Below, piece by piece: positions 27,584-36,516 of a DNA stretch of 64,000 nucleotides; within the stretch, counting starts at the first letter, position 1; the number at the start of each line of letters is the position of its first letter. The position numbers and the translations under genes were made by a program. Under the pieces are notes generated by a model. That model was not told the DNA's origin. It saw nothing but the letters and a program-made list of their open reading frames with translations, and made no database searches. The stretch spans positions 930,001-994,000 of the forward strand of contig NC_014218.1 in the NCBI RefSeq assembly GCF_000092365.1, in the 5' to 3' direction. The DNA comes from Arcanobacterium haemolyticum DSM 20595 (GTDB lineage Bacteria > Actinomycetota > Actinomycetes > Actinomycetales > Actinomycetaceae).

Positions 27584-30256
27584 ATGCGCACTGCTGAGAT
27601 TCGTCAACGCTGGTTGGACTACTTTGCTAAGCACAATCACCATATTGCTGAGTCCGTTTCGTTGATCTCTCCAGATCCATCGATCCTGTTCACTATCGCC
27701 GGTATGGTTCCTTTCACGCCATACATTATTGGTACCGAAAAGTCCCCACACCCGCGTATCGCTTCAGTGCAGAAGTGCATCCGCACAAACGATATTGATA
27801 ACGTTGGCCGCACCACCCGCCACGGTACGTTCTTCCAGATGTGCGGGAACTTCTCCTTCGGTGATTATTTCAAGGAAGGCGCAATTGACCTTGCGTTCGG
27901 CTTGCTCACGTCATCTGTAGATGAAGGCGGCTACGGCCTTGAAAAGGACCGCCTGTGGGTAACGATCTGGGAGAAGGACGATGTTTCCTTCGATCACCTC
28001 ACTAAGGTAATCGGCCTTAATCCACGTCATATTGTGAAGCTCAAGCGTGAAGAAATCTTCTGGTCTACCGGCCAGCCTGGTCCTGCAGGTTCCTGTGCAG
28101 AAATTCATTACGATCGTGGCCCGGAGTTTGGCCCAGAAGCAGTTGGCGGTACTGTTGATCCAGGCGGCGATCGCTACTTGGAAATCTGGAACCTGGTGTT
28201 TGATCAGTACCTCCGTGGTGAAGGCGAAGGCAAGAACTTCCCACTTCTTGGCGAACTCGAACAAACTGCCATCGATACAGGTGCTGGCCTAGAACGTATC
28301 GCTTACCTCTTGCAAGGTAAGAAGAATATGTACGAAATCGATGAAGTCTACCCAGTAATTCAAGCTACCGAACGTATTACGGGTAAGACGTATGGCGAAA
28401 ATGATGAAGACGACATCCTTATGCGCGTGGTTGCCGATCACGTTCGTTCGTCGATGATGCTGATTGCGGATGGTGTGCGTCCAGGAAACGATGGCCGCGG
28501 CTACGTTCTACGCCGTCTGATCCGCCGCGCTGTTCGGTCCGTGCGGCTGCTTGGTTACACCGACGTTGCATACCCAGAATTGCTTCCAGTTACCAAGGAC
28601 GCAATGAAGGATTCCTACCCAGTTCTTGAAGCTGAGTTTGATCGTATCTCTCAGATCGCTTACAACGAAGAACAGGCATTCCGCCGCACTCTTACTGCAG
28701 GTACACAGATCTTCGAACAAGCTGCTGCAGAAGCCAAGGAAGCTGGCATCCAGCTCCCAGGCGATGCCGCATTTACTTTGCATGACACCTATGGCTTCCC
28801 AATTGATTTGACTCTTGAAATGGCATCTGAAAAGGGTATTGCCGTTGATGAAGCTGGCTTCCGCCAGCTGATGCAGGAGCAAAAGGATCGTGCCCGCGCC
28901 GATGCTCAGGCAAAGAAGACAGGTCACGTTGATGCCACTGTTTACCACGAAATCCAGGCTAAGTCTGGCGGCGATACTCGTTTCTTGGGCTACACCGATT
29001 ACGTTGCTGATGGCAAGGTCATAGGTATTTTGAAAGACGGTGTTTCGGTTCCAGCTGCAGAAGCACCAGCTGAAATTGACATCGTCCTTGATCAAACTCC
29101 ATTCTGGGCAGAGCAAGGAGGTCAGCTTGCTGATCACGGCACTATCAGCGTTGCTGGCGGCGGCCTAGTTGATGTGACTGACGTACAGATGCCAGTGAAA
29201 GGCCTGTTCGTTCACCGTGGTACGTTGACTGAAGGATCGATTGCTCTGGATGATTCTGTCCGTTCCGCTATCGATATCCCACGCCGTGAACAAATCGCTC
29301 GTGCTCACACCGCAACCCACATGGTTCACAAGGCTCTTCACGAATACTTGGGGGAGCAGGCAACTCAGGCTGGCTCTGAGAATTCACCTTCTCGCCTCAG
29401 ATTCGATTTCCGCCACGGTGAACAGGTGCCAACCACGATCCTTCACGATATCGAATCGCGTGTGAACGAACGTTTGCAAGATAACCTCACGGTAAGTGCA
29501 GAAGTTATGAACATCGAAGCTGCAAAGGCTTCTGGCGCTATGGCTCTCTTCGGGGAGAAATATGGCAATGATGTGCGCGTGGTGTCCATCGGCGGTGATT
29601 GGTCACGCGAACTGTGTGCGGGTACCCATGTGTCTGATTCTGGTGCGATTGGTCTTGTTACCGTTCTTGGCGAGTCATCCATTGGTTCAGGTGTACGCCG
29701 TATCGAAGCATTGGTTGGCCAAGGAGCATATGCTGCTGGTGCACGCGAACGCGCGTTACTCTCCCAACTTTCCACTTTGACTCACGTGCGGCCAGAAGAA
29801 TTGCCAGAGCATATCGATACGCTTCTTAACCGTTTGAAGAATGCAGATAAGGAAATCTCTGCACTACGCAAGGAAAAGATGCTTTCCGCTATGGCATCCG
29901 TCTTGGAACAGCGCACTGATATCAACGGTATTGCTGTGATCACACACGATTTGGGTGATGTGGCGTCGGCAGATGACGTGCGTGTAGCTGTAATGGATCT
30001 TCGCGAACGCCTCGGTAGCACACCAGCAGTCGTGGCTCTCACTGGTGTTGCTAAGGAACGTCCGACTATCGTTATCGCAACAAACGACGCGGCACGCTCT
30101 AAGGGCATCAAGGCCGGTGCCTTGGTGTCTGTGGCAGCTAAGATCCTTGGCGGTGGCGGCGGCGGGAAGCCTGACATGGCTCAAGGCGGTGGCACGGATG
30201 TCACCCAGATCCCACACGCATTTGATGCCATCACTGCGGCGATTGCACAAGCCTGA
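27584..30256 (+). CDS. alaS: Alanyl-tRNA synthetase
   Basis: AlaRS charges tRNA-Ala and proofreads misacylated serine and glycine. The 890-residue protein contains class II motifs in the N-terminal half (FTIAGMVPFTPY, RTNDIDNVGRTTRHGTFFQM in part), the editing domain with HTATHMVH (near 576) and CAGTH (near 678), and a C-terminal glycine-rich C-Ala domain ending in GGGGGGKPDMAQGGG. TAAGGA precedes ATG 27584 by ten bases. A short hairpin (27542-27560) lies in its leader, and TAAACT at 27525-27530 may be a -10. It heads the alaS-ruvX-mltG-aro run typical of actinobacteria. Confidence 0.96.
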   Translation: MRTAEIRQRWLDYFAKHNHHIAESVSLISPDPSILFTIAGMVPFTPYIIGTEKSPHPRIASVQKCIRTNDIDNVGRTTRHGTFFQMCGNFSFGDYFKEGAIDLAFGLLTSSVDEGGYGLEKDRLWVTIWEKDDVSFDHLTKVIGLNPRHIVKLKREEIFWSTGQPGPAGSCAEIHYDRGPEFGPEAVGGTVDPGGDRYLEIWNLVFDQYLRGEGEGKNFPLLGELEQTAIDTGAGLERIAYLLQGKKNMYEIDEVYPVIQATERITGKTYGENDEDDILMRVVADHVRSSMMLIADGVRPGNDGRGYVLRRLIRRAVRSVRLLGYTDVAYPELLPVTKDAMKDSYPVLEAEFDRISQIAYNEEQAFRRTLTAGTQIFEQAAAEAKEAGIQLPGDAAFTLHDTYGFPIDLTLEMASEKGIAVDEAGFRQLMQEQKDRARADAQAKKTGHVDATVYHEIQAKSGGDTRFLGYTDYVADGKVIGILKDGVSVPAAEAPAEIDIVLDQTPFWAEQGGQLADHGTISVAGGGLVDVTDVQMPVKGLFVHRGTLTEGSIALDDSVRSAIDIPRREQIARAHTATHMVHKALHEYLGEQATQAGSENSPSRLRFDFRHGEQVPTTILHDIESRVNERLQDNLTVSAEVMNIEAAKASGAMALFGEKYGNDVRVVSIGGDWSRELCAGTHVSDSGAIGLVTVLGESSIGSGVRRIEALVGQGAYAAGARERALLSQLSTLTHVRPEELPEHIDTLLNRLKNADKEISALRKEKMLSAMASVLEQRTDINGIAVITHDLGDVASADDVRVAVMDLRERLGSTPAVVALTGVAKERPTIVIATNDAARSKGIKAGALVSVAAKILGGGGGGKPDMAQGGGTDVTQIPHAFDAITAAIAQA

Positions 30257-30273
30257 AAGGTTCGTCCACACTG

Positions 30274-30735
30274 ATGAGAATCGGAACGCGGATTGCGGTA
30301 GACGTTGGTGACGTCCGGGTTGGAGTAGCGCGGTGTGATACTGCAGGAATCCTTGCTACGCCAGTAGCAACGTATCGCCGTGAACGTGATGATTTCTCCT
30401 CCGTCATTGAGCTAGTTCGCGAAGCGGATGCTCTTGAAGTCATTGTTGGCCTCCCTCGGAATATGGACGGTTCCGAAGGGAAGTCAGCAAAGAATGCTCG
30501 CCGTTGGGCTAAACGCCTCGCGCGGCGTATTGCTCCAGTTCACGTTCGTATGGTTGACGAGCGTCTTACCACTGTTTCTGCGCACCAGATGCTTCACGAA
30601 TCGGGGCGGAAAGAAATTAATCACCGAAGCGTTGTTGATCAAGTTGCAGCAGTTATCATTTTAGAAAGTGCCCTCGCGCAAGAGCGGACAACGGGTATGC
30701 CTCCAGGCGAGCTCGTCGAACTACAGGAGAAGTGA
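30274..30735 (+). CDS. ruvX: Putative Holliday junction resolvase/pre-16S rRNA nuclease RuvX (YqgF)
   Basis: The 153-residue protein has the RNase H-like YqgF fold: AVDVGDVRVGVARCD at the N-terminus with the first catalytic Asp near residue 9, VGLPRNMDGSEG in the middle (about 53-64), and a VDERLTT motif (about 93). YqgF proteins mature the 5' end of 16S rRNA in Escherichia coli and are also called putative Holliday resolvases. Its place between alaS and mltG is conserved widely in actinobacteria (the same order as Mycobacterium tuberculosis Rv2555c-Rv2553c). The stop abuts the mltG start. Confidence 0.93.
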   Translation: MRIGTRIAVDVGDVRVGVARCDTAGILATPVATYRRERDDFSSVIELVREADALEVIVGLPRNMDGSEGKSAKNARRWAKRLARRIAPVHVRMVDERLTTVSAHQMLHESGRKEINHRSVVDQVAAVIILESALAQERTTGMPPGELVELQEK

Positions 30736-31857
30736 GTGTCAGAGGTTTTCACACAAACAGAGTTACGGCGGAAAAAGAACAATAAGGAACGGCGTGCTTA
30801 TCACCGCAAGAAGCGAATTCGTTCCGCGATGGTGTTGTTCTTTACCTGTGTGTTAGTTGTTGCCGCAACAGTGGTTGCTGTTCCATACGTCAAGCAAGTA
30901 CTGAATGCTCAAAACGTTGCAGATTTCCCAGGGCCGGGAACCGGCGAAGTACTCATTGAGATCCCTGAAGGATCAACTGGTACGACCATGGGTGAAATCT
31001 TGGCTGAAGCTAACGTCGTCGCTTCTTCACGTGCATTTATTGACGCATTTAAATCAGATCCACGATCCGCGTCGATCCAGCCTGGATCTTACAAGCTAAA
31101 GCTCAAGATGTCTGGACAGGGCGCTGTTTCAGCGTTGTTAGATCCGGCAAGCAAAGCTGAATTGAAGATCACGATTCCGGAAGGATTTGCCCAAGCACAG
31201 ATTGTCGAACGTGTCGCGAATATTATGAACGTTCCTACGTCTGACGTAGAAGCCGTTCTTAAAGATCCAGCTCAGATCGGCCTTCCAGCGGAAGCAAATG
31301 GTCATCCAGAAGGATGGCTAGCTCCAGCAACCTACACCGTGGCTCCGAAAGCTACAGTAAAAGACATTCTTTCTGACATGGTAGCTAACCGCGTCAAAGG
31401 GCTAGAAAAAACAAAGATCCCCCGCGATCGGTGGCAACGTACGCTCATCGTGGCCTCGATCGTTGAACGTGAAGTTAACTGGCCTGATTACTATGGCCAA
31501 GTTGCTCGCATCATCGAAAACCGTTTGGTCGATACAAGCCAAGTCAACGGCAAACTCCAGATGGATTCCACCACAATGTATGGTGTTGGAAAGTTTGGTG
31601 GGATCCCAACTGAAGCCGAATTAAAGAACGACAACCCATACAACACCTATATTCATGCAGGGCTCCCGCCATATCCTATTTCAAACCCGAGCCAAGAAGT
31701 GATTGAAGCGTCGGCAAACCCCCCTGCAGGTGATTGGCTGTTCTTCGTCACCACAAATCTTGAAACCGGCGAAACCTTGTTTGCGAATAATATTGACGAT
31801 CACTCTAAGAACGTTGAAATCCTTCGCAAGTGGTACGCCGATCACCAGAAGAACTAA
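30736..31857 (+). CDS. mltG: Endolytic peptidoglycan transglycosylase MltG (YceG family)
   Basis: MltG cuts nascent glycan strands at the membrane and helps set their length. The 373-residue product has a basic cytoplasmic N-terminus, one membrane span (about 33-53), a LysM-like segment, and the YceG domain with the catalytic Glu in VASIVEREV (Glu about 244) and LQMDSTTMYG further on. The GTG start directly follows the ruvX TGA with no gap, and AGGAG lies just upstream. The stop overlaps the ATG of the AroE-like gene by one base, so translation of the two is coupled. Confidence 0.94.
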   Translation: MSEVFTQTELRRKKNNKERRAYHRKKRIRSAMVLFFTCVLVVAATVVAVPYVKQVLNAQNVADFPGPGTGEVLIEIPEGSTGTTMGEILAEANVVASSRAFIDAFKSDPRSASIQPGSYKLKLKMSGQGAVSALLDPASKAELKITIPEGFAQAQIVERVANIMNVPTSDVEAVLKDPAQIGLPAEANGHPEGWLAPATYTVAPKATVKDILSDMVANRVKGLEKTKIPRDRWQRTLIVASIVEREVNWPDYYGQVARIIENRLVDTSQVNGKLQMDSTTMYGVGKFGGIPTEAELKNDNPYNTYIHAGLPPYPISNPSQEVIEASANPPAGDWLFFVTTNLETGETLFANNIDDHSKNVEILRKWYADHQKN

Positions 31858-32564
31858 TGCGGCACGCAATTATAGGTGATGAATGGGAAGTACGTGTAGC
31901 ATCACAGATTATTTCCGGGTGCGAACGTGCATCTTCTAGTGTTCACAATCTTCTCAATGACAGCGATATCCACTCGGTATGGGTGGCCAAGAATCCTATT
32001 CTTGGCCACCACGCTGATCTCTTAGACGGCATGGCGAAGATTGTTGGCATGTGCGATATTGTGGTCCGCCAGCCCACCGGTGCAACATCCCTCCTTGTTG
32101 GTTTTTCTGTTGCTTCACGCGCTCTTACTCCACTTGTTAGGCCGATGTTCACTCCGTCCTCCCGGATTGTCATTATCGGAGGCGGTTACATGGCTGCTAG
32201 CGCGGTCACATCGGCAGCGGAGCTTGGAGCACGCCAGATCGTCGTCGTCGCTGATCCCACCGGTGGTCCAGGAACGCCACTTGCGGTAGCCCACAAAATC
32301 GGAATCGAATGCGAAACGTTGCGCCCAGAAGAAATGCGGTTCGCAAAAACAGATATCGTCATCCATACGGAAGCCGCCACAGATGAGCGAATCCCACGCG
32401 ATTCTTCGGTTCATAGCGATATTTTCCTCTACGAAACTCACCACGCACGTGAGCAGTACTGCACGTTCTGGGCGTGCTATCTGCGTGAAATGATACTCGT
32501 GGCTTCCGGGAAAGATACGCCGATCAATACGCTAACTGAGGCTGTGGATAACTTTCTTCGTTAA
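31857..32564 (+). CDS. Degenerate shikimate dehydrogenase-like protein (AroE paralogue, probably inactive)
   Basis: The gene occupies the slot that holds aroE in this cluster, and its 235 residues still align along the AroE fold: AIIGDEWEVRVASQI for the N-terminal strand, then a Rossmann motif IVIIGGGYMAASA (about 102-114). The catalytic features are missing. The SxS substrate serines, the NVTxPxK loop with its lysine, and the NTDxxG loop with its aspartate are replaced (SVWVAKNPILG and PTGATSLLVGF at those places). The NRTxxR motif that holds the NADP phosphate is also absent. The frame is intact and overlaps mltG by one base (TAATG). It is best read as a retained pseudo-enzyme; a strongly divergent dehydrogenase is the alternative. 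Confidence 0.65.
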   Translation: MRHAIIGDEWEVRVASQIISGCERASSSVHNLLNDSDIHSVWVAKNPILGHHADLLDGMAKIVGMCDIVVRQPTGATSLLVGFSVASRALTPLVRPMFTPSSRIVIIGGGYMAASAVTSAAELGARQIVVVADPTGGPGTPLAVAHKIGIECETLRPEEMRFAKTDIVIHTEAATDERIPRDSSVHSDIFLYETHHAREQYCTFWACYLREMILVASGKDTPINTLTEAVDNFLR

Positions 32565-32590
32565 AGATACATGTTCTCTAAGCTGTTCGT

Positions 32591-33139
32591 ATGGAACAAC
32601 GTCACTGGAAAATCTCCTGTATTCTTGCGTTAATCTGTGCAACGATTGCAGGAATTATCGCACCAAATTACGTAACGCTTATCTGCGCAACACTCTTTTT
32701 CGGTCTGCTAACAGCCAATGCAGTCCACGATTACATAACCCAAACGCTTCTTGTATCGCTCACGCATGCAACCTTGTGTGTGGCGATTGCCCAAACACTG
32801 TGGAACTACGGTATTGAACCGGAACGATGGTTGAATATCGCCCTCATACTTACTGCCATCTGCGTGCCGTTATGGGCGATATCGCGGCTCTCACGTGGAG
32901 CGCTGATTGGAATGGGAGACGTCCGGCTCCTTGTCCCGCTCATTGTGTGGCACACCACAACTATTCTATACGTATTAATGCTTGCCGTTATCTCCGCAGG
33001 AATTGTCGCCACGGCAGGCCTTGTGTGTAAGGCGTTCACTAGGAATTCCACGATTCCGTTCGGGCCCTTCCTTGTGGGAAGCTCATGGGCGATCTGGGTG
33101 AGCATGAACGCCGTTTCTTTGACACAATTGTGTCTATGA
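32591..33139 (+). CDS. Prepilin peptidase-like membrane aspartyl protease (A24 family)
   Basis: A24 peptidases cleave the leader of type IV pilin-like proteins in the membrane. The 182-residue protein is hydrophobic with about six spans. It has the two expected aspartates: Asp 47 in AVHDYITQTLL and Asp 110 in GMGDVRLL, the second matching the GxGD signature well. It lacks the N-terminal methylase domain, as do short TadV/CpaA-type members. No pilin or Tad/Flp genes are in the window. The same gene is found beside aroE and aroC in other actinobacteria. Its stop overlaps aroC (ATGA). Confidence 0.78.
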   Translation: MEQRHWKISCILALICATIAGIIAPNYVTLICATLFFGLLTANAVHDYITQTLLVSLTHATLCVAIAQTLWNYGIEPERWLNIALILTAICVPLWAISRLSRGALIGMGDVRLLVPLIVWHTTTILYVLMLAVISAGIVATAGLVCKAFTRNSTIPFGPFLVGSSWAIWVSMNAVSLTQLCL

Positions 33140-34356
33140 TGCGTTGGAGTAGTGCAGGCGAATCACACGGGCGGCACGTGATTGCTTTTATCGAAGGGAT
33201 ACCTGCCGGGGTAGAGGTATCCACTCACGAACTTGCGGAAGAATTGCGCCGGCGCCGCACAGGATATGGGCGTGGTGCCCGCCAACAATTTGAACAAGAC
33301 GAATGCACGTTTATTTCTGGAGTGCGCCACGGTCGCACTCTAGGCAGCCCGATCGCCATCGAAATCCATAATTCAGAATGGCCCAAGTGGGAAGCAGTGA
33401 TGAACCCTGATCCGGTTGCACCTGCAGAACTCTACAAATCTACCGGGCGTGGGGATAGTAAAGAGCTTGCCCGCAACGCCCGCCTCACCAGGCCACGCCC
33501 TGGCCACGCTGACTACGCAGGCGTGCAAAAGTTCGGATTTTCGGATATTCGCAACGTTCTTGAACGCGCATCGGCCCGCGAAACGGTGGCTCGCGTAGCG
33601 GCAGGTTACGTGGCAAAAAAATTTCTGGCACAGGTAGCGGATATTGCTATTGCGGGACACGTGGTAGAAGTGGGATCGGAGCAGGCGGCCACCGCCCACC
33701 CCATTGTTCTCCGCGATCGCCCACAAATCGAAGAATCGTCTGTTCGCTGTGCAGATCCGGCCGTTGCGGCCCGCTTCATTGCGGAAATTGATGCTGCGAA
33801 AAGCGCCGGCGATACACTTGGCGGCGTGGTAGAGGTTGTTGCTTGGAATGTGCCGGTGGGAGTGGGCACATACACGGTGTGGAGAGATCGTCTCGATTCG
33901 CGCCTGGCCGCCTCGCTCATGTCCATACCTGCCGTTAAAGGTGTAGAGATCGGTGACGGTTTCGCATCGGCCCGCCGCCGCGGGAGCGCAGCCCACGATC
34001 ACATCACTCGCACCCCACAAGGCATTGAACGCCCCACCAACCACGCTGGTGGGATCGAAGGCGGAATGAGCAATGGCGAACCGATCGTTGCCCGAATTGC
34101 GGTGAAGCCGATTGCCACAGTTCCGCGGGCCTTGCGCACAGTAGATCTATCTACCGGAGAAGAATCTACAGCAATCCACCAGCGCTCAGATACCACGGCG
34201 GTAGTGCCTGCAGCTGTTATTGCAGAAGCGATGATGGCACTCACGCTGGCGGAAGCCGTATTGGAGCGATCAGCGGGGGATCAGGTGGCAGACGTCCGTG
34301 CGCACTACGATCTTTTCGCCCGTTCGCAGCAACCGGACTGGCAAGGGGTGAAATAA
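33136..34356 (+). CDS. aroC: Chorismate synthase
   Basis: AroC performs the last common step of aromatic biosynthesis, turning EPSP into chorismate with reduced FMN as cofactor. The 406-residue protein begins RWSSAGESHG and carries the family signatures GRGARQQFEQDE region, ARETVARVAAGYVAKK, the flavin-contacting RGSAAHD and the C-terminal RSDTTAVVPAAVI. ATG 33136 overlaps the upstream stop; ATG 33139 is equally possible. An open frame reaching 33085 overlaps the peptidase gene and is not used. It is coupled to the AroK-AroB fusion by a one-base overlap. Dependence on FMN links it loosely to the flavin importer later in the window. Confidence 0.95.
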   Translation: MMRWSSAGESHGRHVIAFIEGIPAGVEVSTHELAEELRRRRTGYGRGARQQFEQDECTFISGVRHGRTLGSPIAIEIHNSEWPKWEAVMNPDPVAPAELYKSTGRGDSKELARNARLTRPRPGHADYAGVQKFGFSDIRNVLERASARETVARVAAGYVAKKFLAQVADIAIAGHVVEVGSEQAATAHPIVLRDRPQIEESSVRCADPAVAARFIAEIDAAKSAGDTLGGVVEVVAWNVPVGVGTYTVWRDRLDSRLAASLMSIPAVKGVEIGDGFASARRRGSAAHDHITRTPQGIERPTNHAGGIEGGMSNGEPIVARIAVKPIATVPRALRTVDLSTGEESTAIHQRSDTTAVVPAAVIAEAMMALTLAEAVLERSAGDQVADVRAHYDLFARSQQPDWQGVK

Positions 34357-35903
34357 TGACGTTAACGGCCATTTTTGTGGGTCTGCCTGGCGCGGGGAAA
34401 TCTACGGTGGGACGAATCGTGGCCAACCGCTTGCATCAGCCGTTTATTGATTCTGACCGGTTGATTGTGCAGAAAGCCGGGATGTCGATTAGTGATATTT
34501 TTTCGTCGTATGGGGAGCGGTTTTTCCGGGAACTAGAGCATGAGGTGATTGCGGAGGCGTGCGCGAACCGCCGTGGCATTTTGTCTCTTGGCGGTGGGGC
34601 GTTGTTGGATCCTCGTACGCGTGCGTTGCTGATTGGCGAACGGGTTATTTTTATTGATGTTGAGGATTCGGTTTTGGTGCGTCGCCTGCGCCGTTCGCGT
34701 ACGGTTCGGCCGGCCTTGGGGAAGAACATTGGGCAGTCGGTTGCGCAGCTTCGGCGCAAGCGGATTGGTTTTTATTACGAGGTTGCGTCTGACGTTGTTG
34801 TATCTGACGATCGGGGGATCAATATGGTTGTGGGGCGTGCGTTGGATAAGATTTCGTCTCCGCTCAGCACGGTGCCGGTGATGGCTGATCCTGGATATAA
34901 TGTGGTGATTGGTTACGATGTTGTGCAAAAGATTGTTCGTGCGGCTCATCCTGCGTCGAAGGTGCTGTTGGTACATAGCCCGAACGTGACGAGTTTCGTT
35001 AGCCGTATCGATGAGTTGTTAAGCGTGTCAGGCCTGTCCACACACGCATTTGAGGTTCCTGACGGGGAAGCTGCGAAGTCTTTGTCTGTTGTGGAGCGGC
35101 TGTGGAATGTGGCAGGGGATCTTCATCTTGGACGTGATTGTGTTGTGGTTGCGGTTGGTGGTGGTGCCACGACTGACGTGGCGGGTTTCTTCGCGTCCAC
35201 GTGGATGCGTGGTGTGCGGCTGATTTCTGTTCCGACTACGTTGTTGGGAATGGTGGATGCTGCGGTTGGGGGTAAGACTGCGATTAACACGAGTTCTGGC
35301 AAGAATTTGGTGGGGACGTTTTGGACTCCGTCGCACGTGTTTTGCGATATTGACGTGCTGAGTTCGTTGCCTGAAGCGGAGGTGGCGAGTGGGCTGGCAG
35401 AAGTGGCGAAGTGCGGTTTTATTGCAGATTCGGAGATTATTTCTGCGCTTGATTCTTCTCCGCTTGATTTCCATGATTTAATTCGTCGTGCGGTTGCGGT
35501 GAAGGCTCGCATCGTGGGCGAGGACCTGCGTGAGTCTGGCGTGCGTGAGTTGCTTAATTATGGGCATACGCTTGGGCATGCGATTGAGAAGGTGGAGAAT
35601 TTTTCGTGGAAGCATGGTGCCGCGGTGTCGGTTGGCTGTGTGTTTGCGGCAGCGCTTTCAGTAGCGGCAGGTTTTGCTCAACCGCGTTTTATTGAGGAGC
35701 ATCGGCGTATTCTTGTGTCGTTGGGTTTACCGGTAACGTATTCGGCTGCGAAGCGTGAGGAAGTTGAGCGTGCGATGCTTGCAGACAAGAAGGTGCGAGC
35801 TGGCGTGTTGCGTTTCGTGGTGGTGGACGAATCGCAGACTATGCGTGTGGTGAACCCCAGCCCGCAAATGCTTGATTTTGCGTGGGAGCAGATTAGTTTA
35901 TGA
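34356..35903 (+). CDS. aroKB: Fused shikimate kinase/3-dehydroquinate synthase
   Basis: One 515-residue chain joins two shikimate-pathway enzymes. Residues 1 to about 165 are shikimate kinase: P-loop GLPGAGKS, DSD at the magnesium/shikimate site, the RELE segment, the shikimate-binding LGGGALLD and lid RTVRPAL. From about 175 on is dehydroquinate synthase: VPDGEAAKSL, the nucleotide loop VGGGATTDVAGF, the RGV..ISVPTTLLGMVDAAVGG block and the metal histidines in NYGHTLGHAIE. Both halves look active. Such fusions are known in bifidobacteria and relatives. Base use changes near 34430 to a G/T-rich coding strand. It overlaps aroC by one base and the next gene by four. Confidence 0.94.
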   Translation: MTLTAIFVGLPGAGKSTVGRIVANRLHQPFIDSDRLIVQKAGMSISDIFSSYGERFFRELEHEVIAEACANRRGILSLGGGALLDPRTRALLIGERVIFIDVEDSVLVRRLRRSRTVRPALGKNIGQSVAQLRRKRIGFYYEVASDVVVSDDRGINMVVGRALDKISSPLSTVPVMADPGYNVVIGYDVVQKIVRAAHPASKVLLVHSPNVTSFVSRIDELLSVSGLSTHAFEVPDGEAAKSLSVVERLWNVAGDLHLGRDCVVVAVGGGATTDVAGFFASTWMRGVRLISVPTTLLGMVDAAVGGKTAINTSSGKNLVGTFWTPSHVFCDIDVLSSLPEAEVASGLAEVAKCGFIADSEIISALDSSPLDFHDLIRRAVAVKARIVGEDLRESGVRELLNYGHTLGHAIEKVENFSWKHGAAVSVGCVFAAALSVAAGFAQPRFIEEHRRILVSLGLPVTYSAAKREEVERAMLADKKVRAGVLRFVVVDESQTMRVVNPSPQMLDFAWEQISL

Positions 35904-36451
35904 CGAGCGTTGTTGTTATTGGCGCAGATGGGGCTGGCAAGAGTAGCGTATTGCGCGTGTTGGAAACGTATGGGTTTTTAACCGCCGACGTCGATTCTCT
36001 CGTTGCCTATGAACTTGTGGTTTCGCCAGAGGATATGTTTTTGGAGGTTCCGTCGGAACAACGTCGCGCATGTGCTCGCAGGGTCGCGTGTGATCTTTTG
36101 GCAGATATTCGCGCTGATCGTGAGACGCGTTTCGCGGTTGCGTTACCTGCCGATTTTTGTGACGACGTCGAACTGGAAGCTATATGCGATTCGCTGCGAA
36201 AATGTGAGCACGTGGTTTTTCTTCATGTCCGGGCTTCAGTTGATGTGCTTATGAGGCGACTGGGGATGTTTGGGCCGCGGGTGACGAACGTTGTGTTGCC
36301 TCGAAAAGAGCTGTCGATTCGGCTTGAAGAACGATTGCCGCGATATGAGGAATATGCGGACTTTGACTTTGATACAAGCAGGTTTGAGTTATCAGATCTG
36401 GAAAAAGAACTAGCCAATCGCGTAATCATGCTCATAAATACGGGTTCTTAG
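35900..36451 (+). CDS. Shikimate kinase-like P-loop protein, second copy lacking the substrate loop
   Basis: The 183-residue product aligns with shikimate kinase: P-loop GADGAGKSS (8-16), an ADVDSLVAYE segment matching the DxD site, and an RLPRYEEYADFDFDT segment matching the C-terminal R..Y..A pattern. The GGG shikimate-binding loop, however, is replaced by FAVALPADFCDD, and the lid arginine region is altered. The gene overlaps the AroK-AroB fusion by four bases (ATGA), so it is produced with it. It may be a former aroK whose job passed to the fused kinase. A different nucleoside or metabolite kinase activity cannot be excluded because the P-loop is intact. Confidence 0.6.
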   Translation: MTSVVVIGADGAGKSSVLRVLETYGFLTADVDSLVAYELVVSPEDMFLEVPSEQRRACARRVACDLLADIRADRETRFAVALPADFCDDVELEAICDSLRKCEHVVFLHVRASVDVLMRRLGMFGPRVTNVVLPRKELSIRLEERLPRYEEYADFDFDTSRFELSDLEKELANRVIMLINTGS

Positions 36452-36516
36452 GCAAGTCAGTGAAGAAAAACCGCTAAAATCCAAGAGGAATCATTGACGC
36501 TAAAGATTGGATTAAC

